Origin: Alphaproteobacteria bacterium
Lineage (GTDB): Bacteria; Pseudomonadota; Alphaproteobacteria; GCA-2731375
Length of the DNA: 9,761 nucleotides
Reading direction: 5' to 3'
NCBI GenBank assembly: GCA_028281075.1
Contig: JANQKO010000452.1
Coordinates: 1 to 9,761, forward strand
Under the pieces are notes generated by a model. That model made no database searches, was not told where the DNA came from, and saw only the letters and a program-made list of their open reading frames with translations. Of the stretch, positions 1-7,580 are shown piece by piece; positions within the stretch are counted from its first letter, which is position 1, and each line of letters begins with the position of its first letter. A program made the translations under genes and the position numbers.

Positions 1-227
1 CGGCCTCGGGCAGGAGGCGGCCGGCGGTCCGGAGCCAGTCGTATTCGGCGGCGTTGCGGCCGACCGGCGCGCGCCAGACCTGGGCGACGCGACACCGGAC
101 GGCCCGGTCTGCGTCAAGCGTGCCCTGTCCCGGCTCCGCGTCGCCCAGGTCTGGCGCGCGCCGGTCGGCCGCAACGCCGCCGAATACGACTGGCTCCGGA
201 CCGCCGGCCGCATCGTGCCCGAGGCCG
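1..227. repeat. Near-perfect 91-bp inverted repeat (fold-back) at the window edge
   Basis: Bases 1-91 are the reverse complement of bases 137-227, with 89 of 91 positions matching; mismatches pair 13 with 215 and 16 with 212. A 45-base spacer (92-136) separates the arms. The right arm is conserved kinase coding sequence, whereas the left arm lies where the kinase N-terminus should be. The simplest explanation is a fold-back chimera at a contig end. A genuine inverted duplication cannot be excluded from sequence alone. Confidence 0.95.
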
Positions 228-973
228 TGCCGACGCTGCTGGGCCACGATCGCGATGCCGGCCTGTTCGCCATGGCCTATCTGGCGCCCGGCGACCATCC
301 CGTCTGGAAACGGCGCCTGCGCGACGGTGTCGCCGAACCCGCCATCGCGGCCGCCGTCGCCGCGCGTCTCGCCGCCATCCACGCCGGCACCGCGGACGAC
401 GGCGCCGTCGCCGCCCGCTTCGCCCACGACGACACCTTTCACGCCATCCGCCTGGAACCCTATCTGGAGGCCACGGCCCGCGCGCACCCGGACCTGGCCG
501 GCCCGATGCGCGACCTGGTTCGGACCACGGCGGCGACCCGCCGTGCCCTGATCCACGGCGACGTCAGCCCGAAGAACATCCTGATCGGCCCGAACGGCCC
601 GGTCTTCATCGACGCCGAGTGCGCCTGCTACGGCGATCCCGCCTTCGACCTCGCCTTCTGCCTCAACCACCTGCTGCTGAAATGCCTCTGGACACCGTCG
701 GCCGCGTCCGGCTTCCGGGCCTGCTTCGCGGCGCTGGCCGGCACATATCTCGACGCCGTCACCTGGGAGCCGGCGCCCGGTATCGAGGCCCGCGCCGCGC
801 GCCTGCTGCCGGGCCTGCTGCTGGCCCGGGTCGACGGCAAGTCGCCGGTCGAGTACCTGACCGACGATGCCGACAAGGACCGCGTGCGCCGCGCCGCGCG
901 CCGGCTGCTGCTGGCGCCGGTCCGGCGCCTGGCCGACATCGATACCGCCTGGACGGCGGAGCTCGGGACATGA
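92..973 (+). CDS. APH-fold phosphotransferase (small-molecule kinase), 5' end missing
   Basis: This is the C-terminal ~293 residues of a kinase of the aminoglycoside phosphotransferase / choline kinase fold, which transfers ATP gamma-phosphate to a small hydroxylated substrate in the cytoplasm. Visible motifs are the ATP-anchoring lysine in VCVKR (Lys codon 116-118), the catalytic loop HGDVSPKN (554-577, with base Asp 560-562 and Asn 575-577), and the metal-binding Asp in FIDAE (611-613). The glycine-rich N-terminal strand expected before VCVKR is missing. The frame is open back to base 2, but bases 1-91 are an inverted copy of 137-227 and cannot encode the true N-terminus. A GTG at 215 would give a 252-residue product without the ATP-binding lysine, so I reject it as the start. 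The stop overlaps the enolase-like start as ATGA, suggesting translational coupling. The substrate is unknown, and nothing here supports calling it an antibiotic-resistance enzyme. Confidence 0.85.
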   Translation, partial: TPDGPVCVKRALSRLRVAQVWRAPVGRNAAEYDWLRTAGRIVPEAVPTLLGHDRDAGLFAMAYLAPGDHPVWKRRLRDGVAEPAIAAAVAARLAAIHAGTADDGAVAARFAHDDTFHAIRLEPYLEATARAHPDLAGPMRDLVRTTAATRRALIHGDVSPKNILIGPNGPVFIDAECACYGDPAFDLAFCLNHLLLKCLWTPSAASGFRACFAALAGTYLDAVTWEPAPGIEARAARLLPGLLLARVDGKSPVEYLTDDADKDRVRRAARRLLLAPVRRLADIDTAWTAELGT

Positions 974-2259
974 CCGGCACCGCCATCATCGGCCTCGCCG
1001 GCCGCCGGGTCTGGGATTCCCGCGGCCGCCCCACCGTCGAGGCCGAGGTCAGGCTGGCCGGCGGCGCCGTCGGCCGCGCCATCGCCCCGGCCGGCGCCTC
1101 GACCGGCTCGGGCGAGGCCGTCGATCTGCGCGACGGCGGCGACCGCTTCGGCGGCCACGACGTCCGCACCGCCGTGGCCAATGTCGGCGATCGGATCGCG
1201 CCGGCGCTCGCCGGCCGCGACGCCACGGACCAGGCCGCCGTCGACGACGCGCTCCGCACACTCGACGGCACCGCCGACCGGTCGAGCCTCGGCGGCAACG
1301 CCATGATCGCGGTATCGATGGCGGTGCTGCACGCCGCCGCCGCCGCGGCCGGACAGCCGCTCTGGCGCTATCTCTGCGGCGGCGACCCCGTCCGCCTGCC
1401 CCTGCCCGAGATCCAGATCTTCGGCGGTGGCGCGCACGCCGCCCGCCGCGTCGACGTGCAGGACTTCATGGTCGTCTGTCCCGGCGCCGACGGCTTCGCC
1501 GAGGCGCTCGACTGGACGGCGGAGGTCTACCTGGCGGCCGGCCGCCTGATGGCCGACGCCGGCCTGCTCCAGGGCGTCGCCGACGAGGGCGGCTACTGGC
1601 CGGCCTTCGATACCAACGAGGCGGCGCTCGACGCCCTCCTGCGCGCCATCGAGACGGCCGGCTTCACGCCGGGCGCCGAGGTCGCGATCTCGCTCGACAT
1701 CGCCGCCTCCGAGTTCGGCGACGCGAACGGCTACCGCCTCGGCCTCGAGGACCGCGGCCTCGACAGCGACGGCCTCTGCGAACTGATCGGCGGCTGGCTC
1801 GACCGCTATCCGATCCTCTCGGTCGAGGACCCGCTGGCCGAAGACGACGCCGCCGGCATGCGGCGCTTCACGGCCGCCTATGGCGACCGGGTGCAGGTCA
1901 TCGGCGACGATTTCCTGGTCACCGATGCCGCCCGCGTGCGCGACGCGGCGGCGGCCGGCGCCTGCAACGCCGTGCTGGTGAAGCCGAACCAAGCCGGCAC
2001 CGTCACCGAGGCCCGGGCCGCGCTCGACGCCGCCCGCGCCACCGGCTGGGGCGCCGTGGTCTCCGCCCGCTCGGGCGAGACCGAGGACGTCACCATCGCC
2101 CACCTCGCCGTCGGCTGGAACGCCGGCCAGCTCAAGGTCGGCTCGTTCAGCCGCTCCGAGCGCATGGCGAAGTGGAACGAGGTGCTGCGCATCGAGGAGG
2201 CGCTGGGATCGGCGGCGGTATTCGCGGGCGGCGGCGTGCTGCCGGCCTGGAAAAGCTAA
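970..2259 (+). CDS. Enolase paralogue with altered active site (enolase superfamily)
   Basis: This 429-residue protein aligns along its length with enolase, which dehydrates 2-phosphoglycerate to phosphoenolpyruvate. Enolase landmarks are WDSRGRPTVE (15-24), the APAGAST loop (39-45), GGNAMIAVS (108-116), GVADEGG with the catalytic Glu206, metal ligands Asp243 (SLDIAASEF), Glu286 (SVEDP) and Asp313 (IGDDF), catalytic Lys338 (VKPNQAGT), and Lys389 (LKVGS). His156 (GGGAHA) is present. Two canonical residues differ: the Glu of the QEFM motif is Asp165 (VQDFM), and the His of SHRSGETED is Ala366 (SARSGETED). These correspond to yeast Glu168 and His373, both active-site residues. I infer a changed substrate or much reduced enolase activity. 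Phosphonate pathways have known enolase paralogues (carboxyphosphonoenolpyruvate synthase), but nothing ties this gene to them. The start is the ATG overlapping the kinase stop, with a GGAG-like site just upstream. Confidence 0.88.
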   Translation: MTGTAIIGLAGRRVWDSRGRPTVEAEVRLAGGAVGRAIAPAGASTGSGEAVDLRDGGDRFGGHDVRTAVANVGDRIAPALAGRDATDQAAVDDALRTLDGTADRSSLGGNAMIAVSMAVLHAAAAAAGQPLWRYLCGGDPVRLPLPEIQIFGGGAHAARRVDVQDFMVVCPGADGFAEALDWTAEVYLAAGRLMADAGLLQGVADEGGYWPAFDTNEAALDALLRAIETAGFTPGAEVAISLDIAASEFGDANGYRLGLEDRGLDSDGLCELIGGWLDRYPILSVEDPLAEDDAAGMRRFTAAYGDRVQVIGDDFLVTDAARVRDAAAAGACNAVLVKPNQAGTVTEARAALDAARATGWGAVVSARSGETEDVTIAHLAVGWNAGQLKVGSFSRSERMAKWNEVLRIEEALGSAAVFAGGGVLPAWKS

Positions 2260-2279
2260 AATGGCGGCAATACCGCAGC

Positions 2280-2401
2280 CCTCACCCCAACCCTCTCCCG
2301 CAAGCGGGAGAGGGAGCCGCCACTGCCGCCGTTTGTAACCCCTCTCCCGTTTACGGGAGAGGGAGGGGCCCACGCGCTGCCAAGCGCGTGGGAGGGTGAG
2401 G
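2280..2401. repeat. Palindromic intergenic repeat element, copy 1 (three hairpins)
   Basis: This is a 122-bp element bounded by inverted ends CCTCACCC (2280-2287) and GGGTGAGG (2394-2401). It holds three hairpins: 2291-2314 (11-bp arms around AA), 2340-2363 (11-bp arms around TT) and 2369-2392 (10-bp arms around GCCA). It lies between the convergent enolase-like and transglutaminase genes, where the hairpins may act as a two-way transcription barrier, although no T-tract makes a classic terminator. A second copy in the same orientation lies at 8332-8457. The form matches REP/MITE-like extragenic palindromes. No transposase gene is visible. Confidence 0.9.
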
Positions 2402-2402
2402 A

Positions 2403-3365
2403 CTACTGCTGTTGTTGCTGTTGCTGCTGCAGGAACTCGTCCTCCTGCGCCCGTGCCGCCGCGGCCGGCATCGGCCGGATCACCAGAAGCTGCTCGCCGT
2501 CCTCGGGCACCGGCTCCGTCGGCGAGACCTTGACCGAGACCGCGAGCTCGCTCTCGGCCGCGCCGCGATAGACGCCGCGGGTCGGCGGCACGTCGGCATA
2601 GTCGCGGCCCACCGCCACGCGGATATGGCGGCCGCCGGCCAGCGTGTTGTTGGTCGGGTCGAAGCCGACCCAGCCCAGGTCCGGCAGCAGCGCCTCGACC
2701 CAGGCATGCGAGGCACCGTCCGCCGAGCGGTCCTCGGCCTCGTCGCCGCGCGCCAGGTAGCCGCTGACATACCGGCACGGGATGCCCAGGCCGCGCACCG
2801 CGGCGATCATGATATGCGCGAAGTCCTGGCAGACGCCCTTGCGGGATTCCAGCGCGTGGTCGATCTCGGAATCGACCGAGGTATGCTTCGGCACATAGTC
2901 GAAGGCATCGTACATCACCTGGTTCATGTGCATCAGCGTCGTCAACGGATCGCCGTTGCGCGCCAGGCCATGCTCGCGGCAGAACGCGGCCAGCAGCCCG
3001 GTCGGCGTCGCGAAGGCGCTGGGCTGCAGCATGTCCCAATGCTCGCCCGCCTCGGCCGTCCGGTCGACCGCCCGCCAGGCATCACCGTCCAGCCGTTCGG
3101 GCAGCGCCGGCGGCGGGCCGACATCGACCCGGGCCGAGGCGACCAGCACCAGTTCCTGGTGCCGGCCCGGCACGTCGAAGTGATAGACCGCGTTCCCGCG
3201 ATGGTCGAGATAGGCGAAGATCTGCGAATGCGGCCGGGTCAGCAGCCGGAAGTCGCGGCACTGCTGCGGCGCGTCGCTGCGCGGCTGCATGCGCACTTCC
3301 ATCAGGCTCTCGGTGATCGGACCGCTGTAGCGGAAGCGCGTGATGTGCCGGATCGCGTAATGCAT
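2403..3365 (-). CDS. Transglutaminase-like cysteine peptidase/ligase of the ATP-grasp/alpha-E cluster
   Basis: This 320-residue protein has an N-terminal bacterial transglutaminase-like beta domain (about 1-85, beginning MHYAIRHITRFRY) followed by a papain-fold transglutaminase core. The catalytic triad is visible: Cys179 in RKGVCQDFAH, His220 in GASHAWVEA and Asp236 in GFDPTNN. The family forms or hydrolyses peptide or isopeptide bonds. In this context it is predicted to process or attach a product made by the neighbouring ATP-grasp enzyme, but that role is inferred. No signal peptide is apparent, so it is likely cytoplasmic. It is the last gene of the operon, starting one base after the alpha-E stop with no clear Shine-Dalgarno site, so translation is probably coupled. 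The protein ends in eight consecutive glutamines (2406-2429) beyond the conserved region, and the stop codon lies one base from the repeat element. Confidence 0.92.
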   Translation of the reverse strand: MHYAIRHITRFRYSGPITESLMEVRMQPRSDAPQQCRDFRLLTRPHSQIFAYLDHRGNAVYHFDVPGRHQELVLVASARVDVGPPPALPERLDGDAWRAVDRTAEAGEHWDMLQPSAFATPTGLLAAFCREHGLARNGDPLTTLMHMNQVMYDAFDYVPKHTSVDSEIDHALESRKGVCQDFAHIMIAAVRGLGIPCRYVSGYLARGDEAEDRSADGASHAWVEALLPDLGWVGFDPTNNTLAGGRHIRVAVGRDYADVPPTRGVYRGAAESELAVSVKVSPTEPVPEDGEQLLVIRPMPAAAARAQEDEFLQQQQQQQQ

Positions 3366-3366
3366 G

Positions 3367-4320
3367 TCAGGACGCCAGGGCTGAATCGACGGTATAGGCG
3401 ATATAGGTCTCGTACATGGCCGCGTGGATGCGCTCGCATTGCCGCGTCACGTCGCCCAGATAGTCGTGCAGGCTGTCGGCCATGATCTCGTCGACATGGC
3501 CGAAATCGAGCGTCGCCCGCAGCCGGCCGGCCAGCCGCTCGGCCCGACCGGTCTTGCGGGCGCCGACGTCGCGGGCGATCTCCGCCAGCGCCGCCTGTAC
3601 GCTGTCGACGGCGAAACGGACCGAGCGCGGGAACTCCTCGTTCAGCAGCAGGAACTCGGCGATATGGCGCGGCTGGAAGTCCGCCGTATAGACCTTGCAG
3701 TAGCCCTCGAACGCCGTGCAGGACTTCAGCAGGCCGACCTGCTCGATATATTCGACCGCGCCCAGCGCCGCGCCGTCGGCCATGTAGCTGGCGAAATAGA
3801 CGTCCAGCAGCCGCGAGGTCGCCATCGCCCGTTCCAGATAGCGGCCGATCTGGATGAACTGCCAGCCCTCGCCGTGGTTCAGCGTCGCGTCGGTCAGGCC
3901 CTGGAACAGATGCGATCCCTCGATCACGTCGCGGCAGAAGTTGCCATGCTCGTCCGAGGTCAGCTTGGCAGCGCCGCGCAGCCGCAGATACAGCCGGTTC
4001 AGGTCCTGCCACATCTCGGTGCTGACCTGCTCGCGCACCTGCCGGGCGTTCTCGCGCGCCGCGTTGACGCAGGCGCGCACCGAGACCGGCCGGCCGGCGT
4101 CATACAGCAGCACCGCCAGCATGGCATCGAGATCGGCCGTCTCGTCCGGGCTCAGGCCGGCATTCATCGCCGCCAGCGGCCGGGCCCAGCGGTCCGGCAG
4201 GAACGCCGTCGCCAGCTCCAGCGACAGGTCGAGATTGACGCCGATCAGCCGCGCGTTGTGCTCGGCCCGTTCGAGATAGCGGCTCATCCAGTAGAGGCTG
4301 TCGGAAACCCGTGAAAGCAT
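3367..4320 (-). CDS. Alpha-E domain protein (DUF403 family)
   Basis: This 317-residue protein is predicted to be almost entirely alpha-helical. It begins with the family hallmark MLSRVSDSLYWMSRYLERAE and has internal family-like segments EGWQFIQIGRYLERA and LNEEFPRSVRFAV. No signal peptide or membrane segment is seen. Alpha-E proteins have no established biochemical activity; they co-occur with circularly permuted ATP-grasp and transglutaminase-like proteins and are thought to act with them, perhaps as a scaffold or a partner enzyme. The gene starts 13 bases after the ATP-grasp stop and ends one base before the transglutaminase start, so the three form one tight operon. The length is normal for the family and I see no lesion. 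Confidence 0.93.
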   Translation of the reverse strand: MLSRVSDSLYWMSRYLERAEHNARLIGVNLDLSLELATAFLPDRWARPLAAMNAGLSPDETADLDAMLAVLLYDAGRPVSVRACVNAARENARQVREQVSTEMWQDLNRLYLRLRGAAKLTSDEHGNFCRDVIEGSHLFQGLTDATLNHGEGWQFIQIGRYLERAMATSRLLDVYFASYMADGAALGAVEYIEQVGLLKSCTAFEGYCKVYTADFQPRHIAEFLLLNEEFPRSVRFAVDSVQAALAEIARDVGARKTGRAERLAGRLRATLDFGHVDEIMADSLHDYLGDVTRQCERIHAAMYETYIAYTVDSALAS

Positions 4321-4333
4321 CCGGCGCGCGCCC

Positions 4334-5827
4334 CTAGTCGCTCAGGACCCAGGTGTCCTTCGAGCCGCCGCCCTGGCTCGAATTGACCACCAGCGAGCCG
4401 CGCTTCAACGCCACCCGCGTCAGGCCGCCCGGCACGATCTTGACCTGCTCGCCGGCCAGGATGAACGGCCGCAGGTCCACGTGCCGCGCCTCGATGCGGT
4501 CGTCGACGAAGCAGGGCGCGCGCGACAGCGCCAGCGTCGGCTGGGCGATATAGTTGCGCGGATTGGCGATGATCGCCTGGCGGAACTCGGCCCGCTCGTC
4601 GGCCGTGCTGTGCGGGCCGATCAGCATGCCGTAGCCGCCGGACTCGCCGACCGCCTTCACCACCAGCTTGTCCAGGTTGTCCAGCACGTATGTCCGGTCG
4701 TCGTCGTAGGCCGGAATATAGGTCTCGACGTTCGGCAGGATCGGTTCCTCGTCGAGATAGTATTTGATGATCTTCGGCAGGAAGGCATAGACCGCCTTGT
4801 CGTCGGCGACGCCGGTGCCGATGGCGTTCGCCATGCCCACGTTGCCGGCGCGGAAGGCGTTGAACAGCCCCGGCACGCCCAGGATCGAATCCCGGCGGAA
4901 GGCCAGCGGATCGACGAAATCGTCGTCGATGCGGCGGTAGATCACGTCGACCCGCTCCAGTCCCGCCGTCGTCCGCATGTAGACGACGTTGTCGTGCACC
5001 AGCAGGTCCCGGCCCTCGACCAGCTCGATGCCCATCTGCCGGGCGAGATACGTGTGCTCGAAATAGGCCGAGTTGAACACCCCCGGCGTCAGCAGCACGA
5101 CCGTCGGGTTCGGTCGGTGCGGCGGCGACAGCGAGCGCAACGTCGACAGCAGCGCCTGGCAGTAATTGTCCACCGGCCGCACGCCGTGCAGCAGGAACAT
5201 CTGCGGGAACAGCCGCTTCATCACCTCGCGGTTCGCCAGCATGTAGGAGACGCCGCTCGGCACCCTGAGATTGTCCTCCAGCACCGCGAAACGGCCGTCG
5301 TCGAGCCGCACCAGGTCCGAGCCCGAGATCGCCACGTAGACGTCGCGCGGCGGGTTGATGCCCCGCATCTCCGGCCGGTAGTGGCGGCAGCTATGGATCA
5401 TGTCGCGCGGCACCACGCCGTCGTCGAAGATGCGGCCGTCGTGATAGATGTCCTTCAGGAACAGGTTCAGCGCGTTGATCCGCTGGGTCAGCCCGTCGTT
5501 GATCACCCGCCATTCGTCGGCCGTGATGATGCGCGGCAGCAGGTCGGTCGGGAACACCCGCTCGGTGCCCTCCTCGTGACCGTAGACCGTAAACGTGATG
5601 CCCTGGTTCAAAAAGAACAGGTCGGCGGCCTGCTGGCGCTGGTGAAATTCTTCCGGCGCCAGCTTCAGGATGCGCTGATAGAGCTTCTCGTAGGCCGGCC
5701 GCGGCACGCGGTCGCGGCCCAGCATCTCGTCATAGGCGCCGTCGAGCTGGTAGTCGCAGAACAGCGCCGGCAACGCCGCCGCCTCGTCCCCCGTCTCCCT
5801 GTTGGCTTTCGTTTTTTTGACAGCCAT
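4334..5827 (-). CDS. Circularly permuted ATP-grasp protein (DUF404/DUF407, COG2308 type)
   Basis: This 497-residue protein belongs to the circularly permuted ATP-grasp family, predicted to activate a carboxylate as an acyl-phosphate and join it to an amine (amidoligase). Family segments in order are YDEMLGRDRVPRPAYEKLY (32-50), FFLNQGITFTVYG (71-83), VLEDNLRVPSGVSYMLANR (182-200), RRIDDDFVDPLAFR (298-311), NAIGTGVADDKAVYAFLP (334-351), VVKAVGESGGYGM (389-401, nucleotide-binding lysine and glycine loop), DLRPFI (451-456) and the C-terminal SSQGGGSKDTWVLSD (483-497). The ATP and metal residues sit in these blocks, but I cannot assign them individually. It is the first gene of the operon with alpha-E and transglutaminase. 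The ATG at 5827 has only a weak ribosome-binding site. The N-terminus is lysine-rich and contains a run of seven A on the coding strand (5812-5818). The substrate is unknown. Confidence 0.93.
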   Translation of the reverse strand: MAVKKTKANRETGDEAAALPALFCDYQLDGAYDEMLGRDRVPRPAYEKLYQRILKLAPEEFHQRQQAADLFFLNQGITFTVYGHEEGTERVFPTDLLPRIITADEWRVINDGLTQRINALNLFLKDIYHDGRIFDDGVVPRDMIHSCRHYRPEMRGINPPRDVYVAISGSDLVRLDDGRFAVLEDNLRVPSGVSYMLANREVMKRLFPQMFLLHGVRPVDNYCQALLSTLRSLSPPHRPNPTVVLLTPGVFNSAYFEHTYLARQMGIELVEGRDLLVHDNVVYMRTTAGLERVDVIYRRIDDDFVDPLAFRRDSILGVPGLFNAFRAGNVGMANAIGTGVADDKAVYAFLPKIIKYYLDEEPILPNVETYIPAYDDDRTYVLDNLDKLVVKAVGESGGYGMLIGPHSTADERAEFRQAIIANPRNYIAQPTLALSRAPCFVDDRIEARHVDLRPFILAGEQVKIVPGGLTRVALKRGSLVVNSSQGGGSKDTWVLSD

Positions 5828-5838
5828 GTTGGCTGAAA

Positions 5839-5867
5839 GCCTGACGGCACGCCCGCGCGGCTGTCAA
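5839..5867 (-). promoter_or_regulatory. Candidate promoter of the ATP-grasp/alpha-E/transglutaminase operon
   Basis: Reading on the minus strand, a perfect TTGACA -35 box (5862-5867) lies in the 72-base gap between the epimerase stop and the ATP-grasp start. Seventeen bases later a poor -10 (TCAGGC, 5839-5844) follows. The strong -35 suggests the operon can be transcribed separately from the transporter and epimerase genes upstream. The weak -10 keeps confidence low. Confidence 0.35.
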
Positions 5868-5899
5868 GGCGATACTGCGCCCGCGAAATGGAATTCTTG

Positions 5900-6823
<924 letters not shown>

Positions 6824-6853
6824 AACGCCTCGAATGATGGCCGTCGCGGAAGC

Positions 6854-7579
6854 CTATCGCGCCAGTTCGCCGGCCAGCACCGGCCGCGGTTCGGGCGAGC
6901 GGCGCAGGTGCGGCGACAGGCGGTGCTCCAGATATCGCACGCCGCGCGTGACGACAAAGTTAATCGTCAGGTAAATCGCGCCGGCGACGACGAAGATTTC
7001 CACCGGCAGGAAGGTCTGCGAGATGATCTTGCGGGCGATGCCGGTGATTTCCAGGATCGTGATGGTGCTGGCCAGCGAGGTCGATTTCACCATCAGGATG
7101 ATCTCGTTGCCGTAGGCCGGCAGCGCCTGGCGGATGGCGACGGGAAAGATAATGCGCCGGAACAGAAGCGGCCCCGACATGCCGCAGGCCCGCGCCGCCT
7201 CGACCTGCCCCCAGGGCACCGACTGGATGCCGCCGCGAATGATCTCCGAGGTATAGGCGCCGGTGTTCAGGGTCAGCGCCAGGATCGCACACCAGTAGGG
7301 CTCGCGGAAGAACGGCCAGAGGAAGCTTTCCCGCACCGCCTCGAACTGCCCCAGGCCGTAATAGATCAGGAAGATCTGCACCAGCAGCGGCGTGCCCCGG
7401 AACACGAAGACGTAGGCATAGGCGATACTTGAAATCGCGCGGAACGGCGACAGCCGCAGCAGGGCGACGCCGACGGCGACGACGAAGCCCAGCGCCAGCG
7501 ACAGGAACACGAGCTGGAACGTCATGCCGGCGCCGTCGAGCAGCTTCGGCAGGCTTTCCCACATCAGCGCGAAATCCAT
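6854..7579 (-). CDS. Polar amino-acid ABC transporter permease (HisM/ArtM-like)
   Basis: This 241-residue inner-membrane protein belongs to the His/Glu/Gln/Arg permease family and forms half of the transmembrane channel of an amino-acid importer. Hydrophobic segments are around 20-41, 52-73, 97-112, 159-180 and 192-211. The cytoplasmic EAA loop that contacts the ATPase is clear (EAARACGMSGPLLFRRIIFP, 127-146). I chose the ATG at 7579, giving MDFALMWESLPKLLDGAGMT, because it matches the usual family start and sits one base after the stop of the preceding permease. A GTG at 7600 would add seven residues and overlap that gene. It pairs with the permease at 7581-8282 and shows no lesion. Confidence 0.9.
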   Translation of the reverse strand: MDFALMWESLPKLLDGAGMTFQLVFLSLALGFVVAVGVALLRLSPFRAISSIAYAYVFVFRGTPLLVQIFLIYYGLGQFEAVRESFLWPFFREPYWCAILALTLNTGAYTSEIIRGGIQSVPWGQVEAARACGMSGPLLFRRIIFPVAIRQALPAYGNEIILMVKSTSLASTITILEITGIARKIISQTFLPVEIFVVAGAIYLTINFVVTRGVRYLEHRLSPHLRRSPEPRPVLAGELAR

Positions 7580-7580
7580 C

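Noticed and set aside
215..973. GTG at 215 as the kinase start.
   Set aside because: It would remove the ATP-anchoring lysine at 116-118 and the conserved stretch after it, which reads as genuine kinase sequence in the same frame.
92..973. Calling the kinase an aminoglycoside-resistance gene.
   Set aside because: The shared fold does not indicate an antibiotic substrate, and its coupling to an enolase-like gene points to metabolism.
2280..2401. CRISPR-like short repeats (the CCCTCTCCCG motif recurs four times in the window).
   Set aside because: The motif recurs as hairpin arms within two separate 120-bp elements. There are no regular direct repeats with unique spacers and no cas genes.
628..3039. 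Very long open frame on the minus strand opposite the enolase-like gene and running on through the repeat into the transglutaminase region.
   Set aside because: It lacks recognisable domains, is Arg/Gly/Ala-rich and lies antisense to or out of frame with well-supported genes. GC-rich codon bias removes stops from such frames.
5812..5818. Run of seven A on the coding strand near the ATP-grasp start, considered as a phase-variation or frameshift site.
   Set aside because: The frame is intact through conserved downstream blocks. One short homopolymer with no alternative product is weak evidence.
4481..5836. Long plus-strand open frame antisense to the ATP-grasp gene, with similar ones opposite alpha-E and the epimerase.
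   Set aside because: Composition is Arg/His/Val-rich with no motifs, and the opposite strand encodes clearly conserved family blocks.
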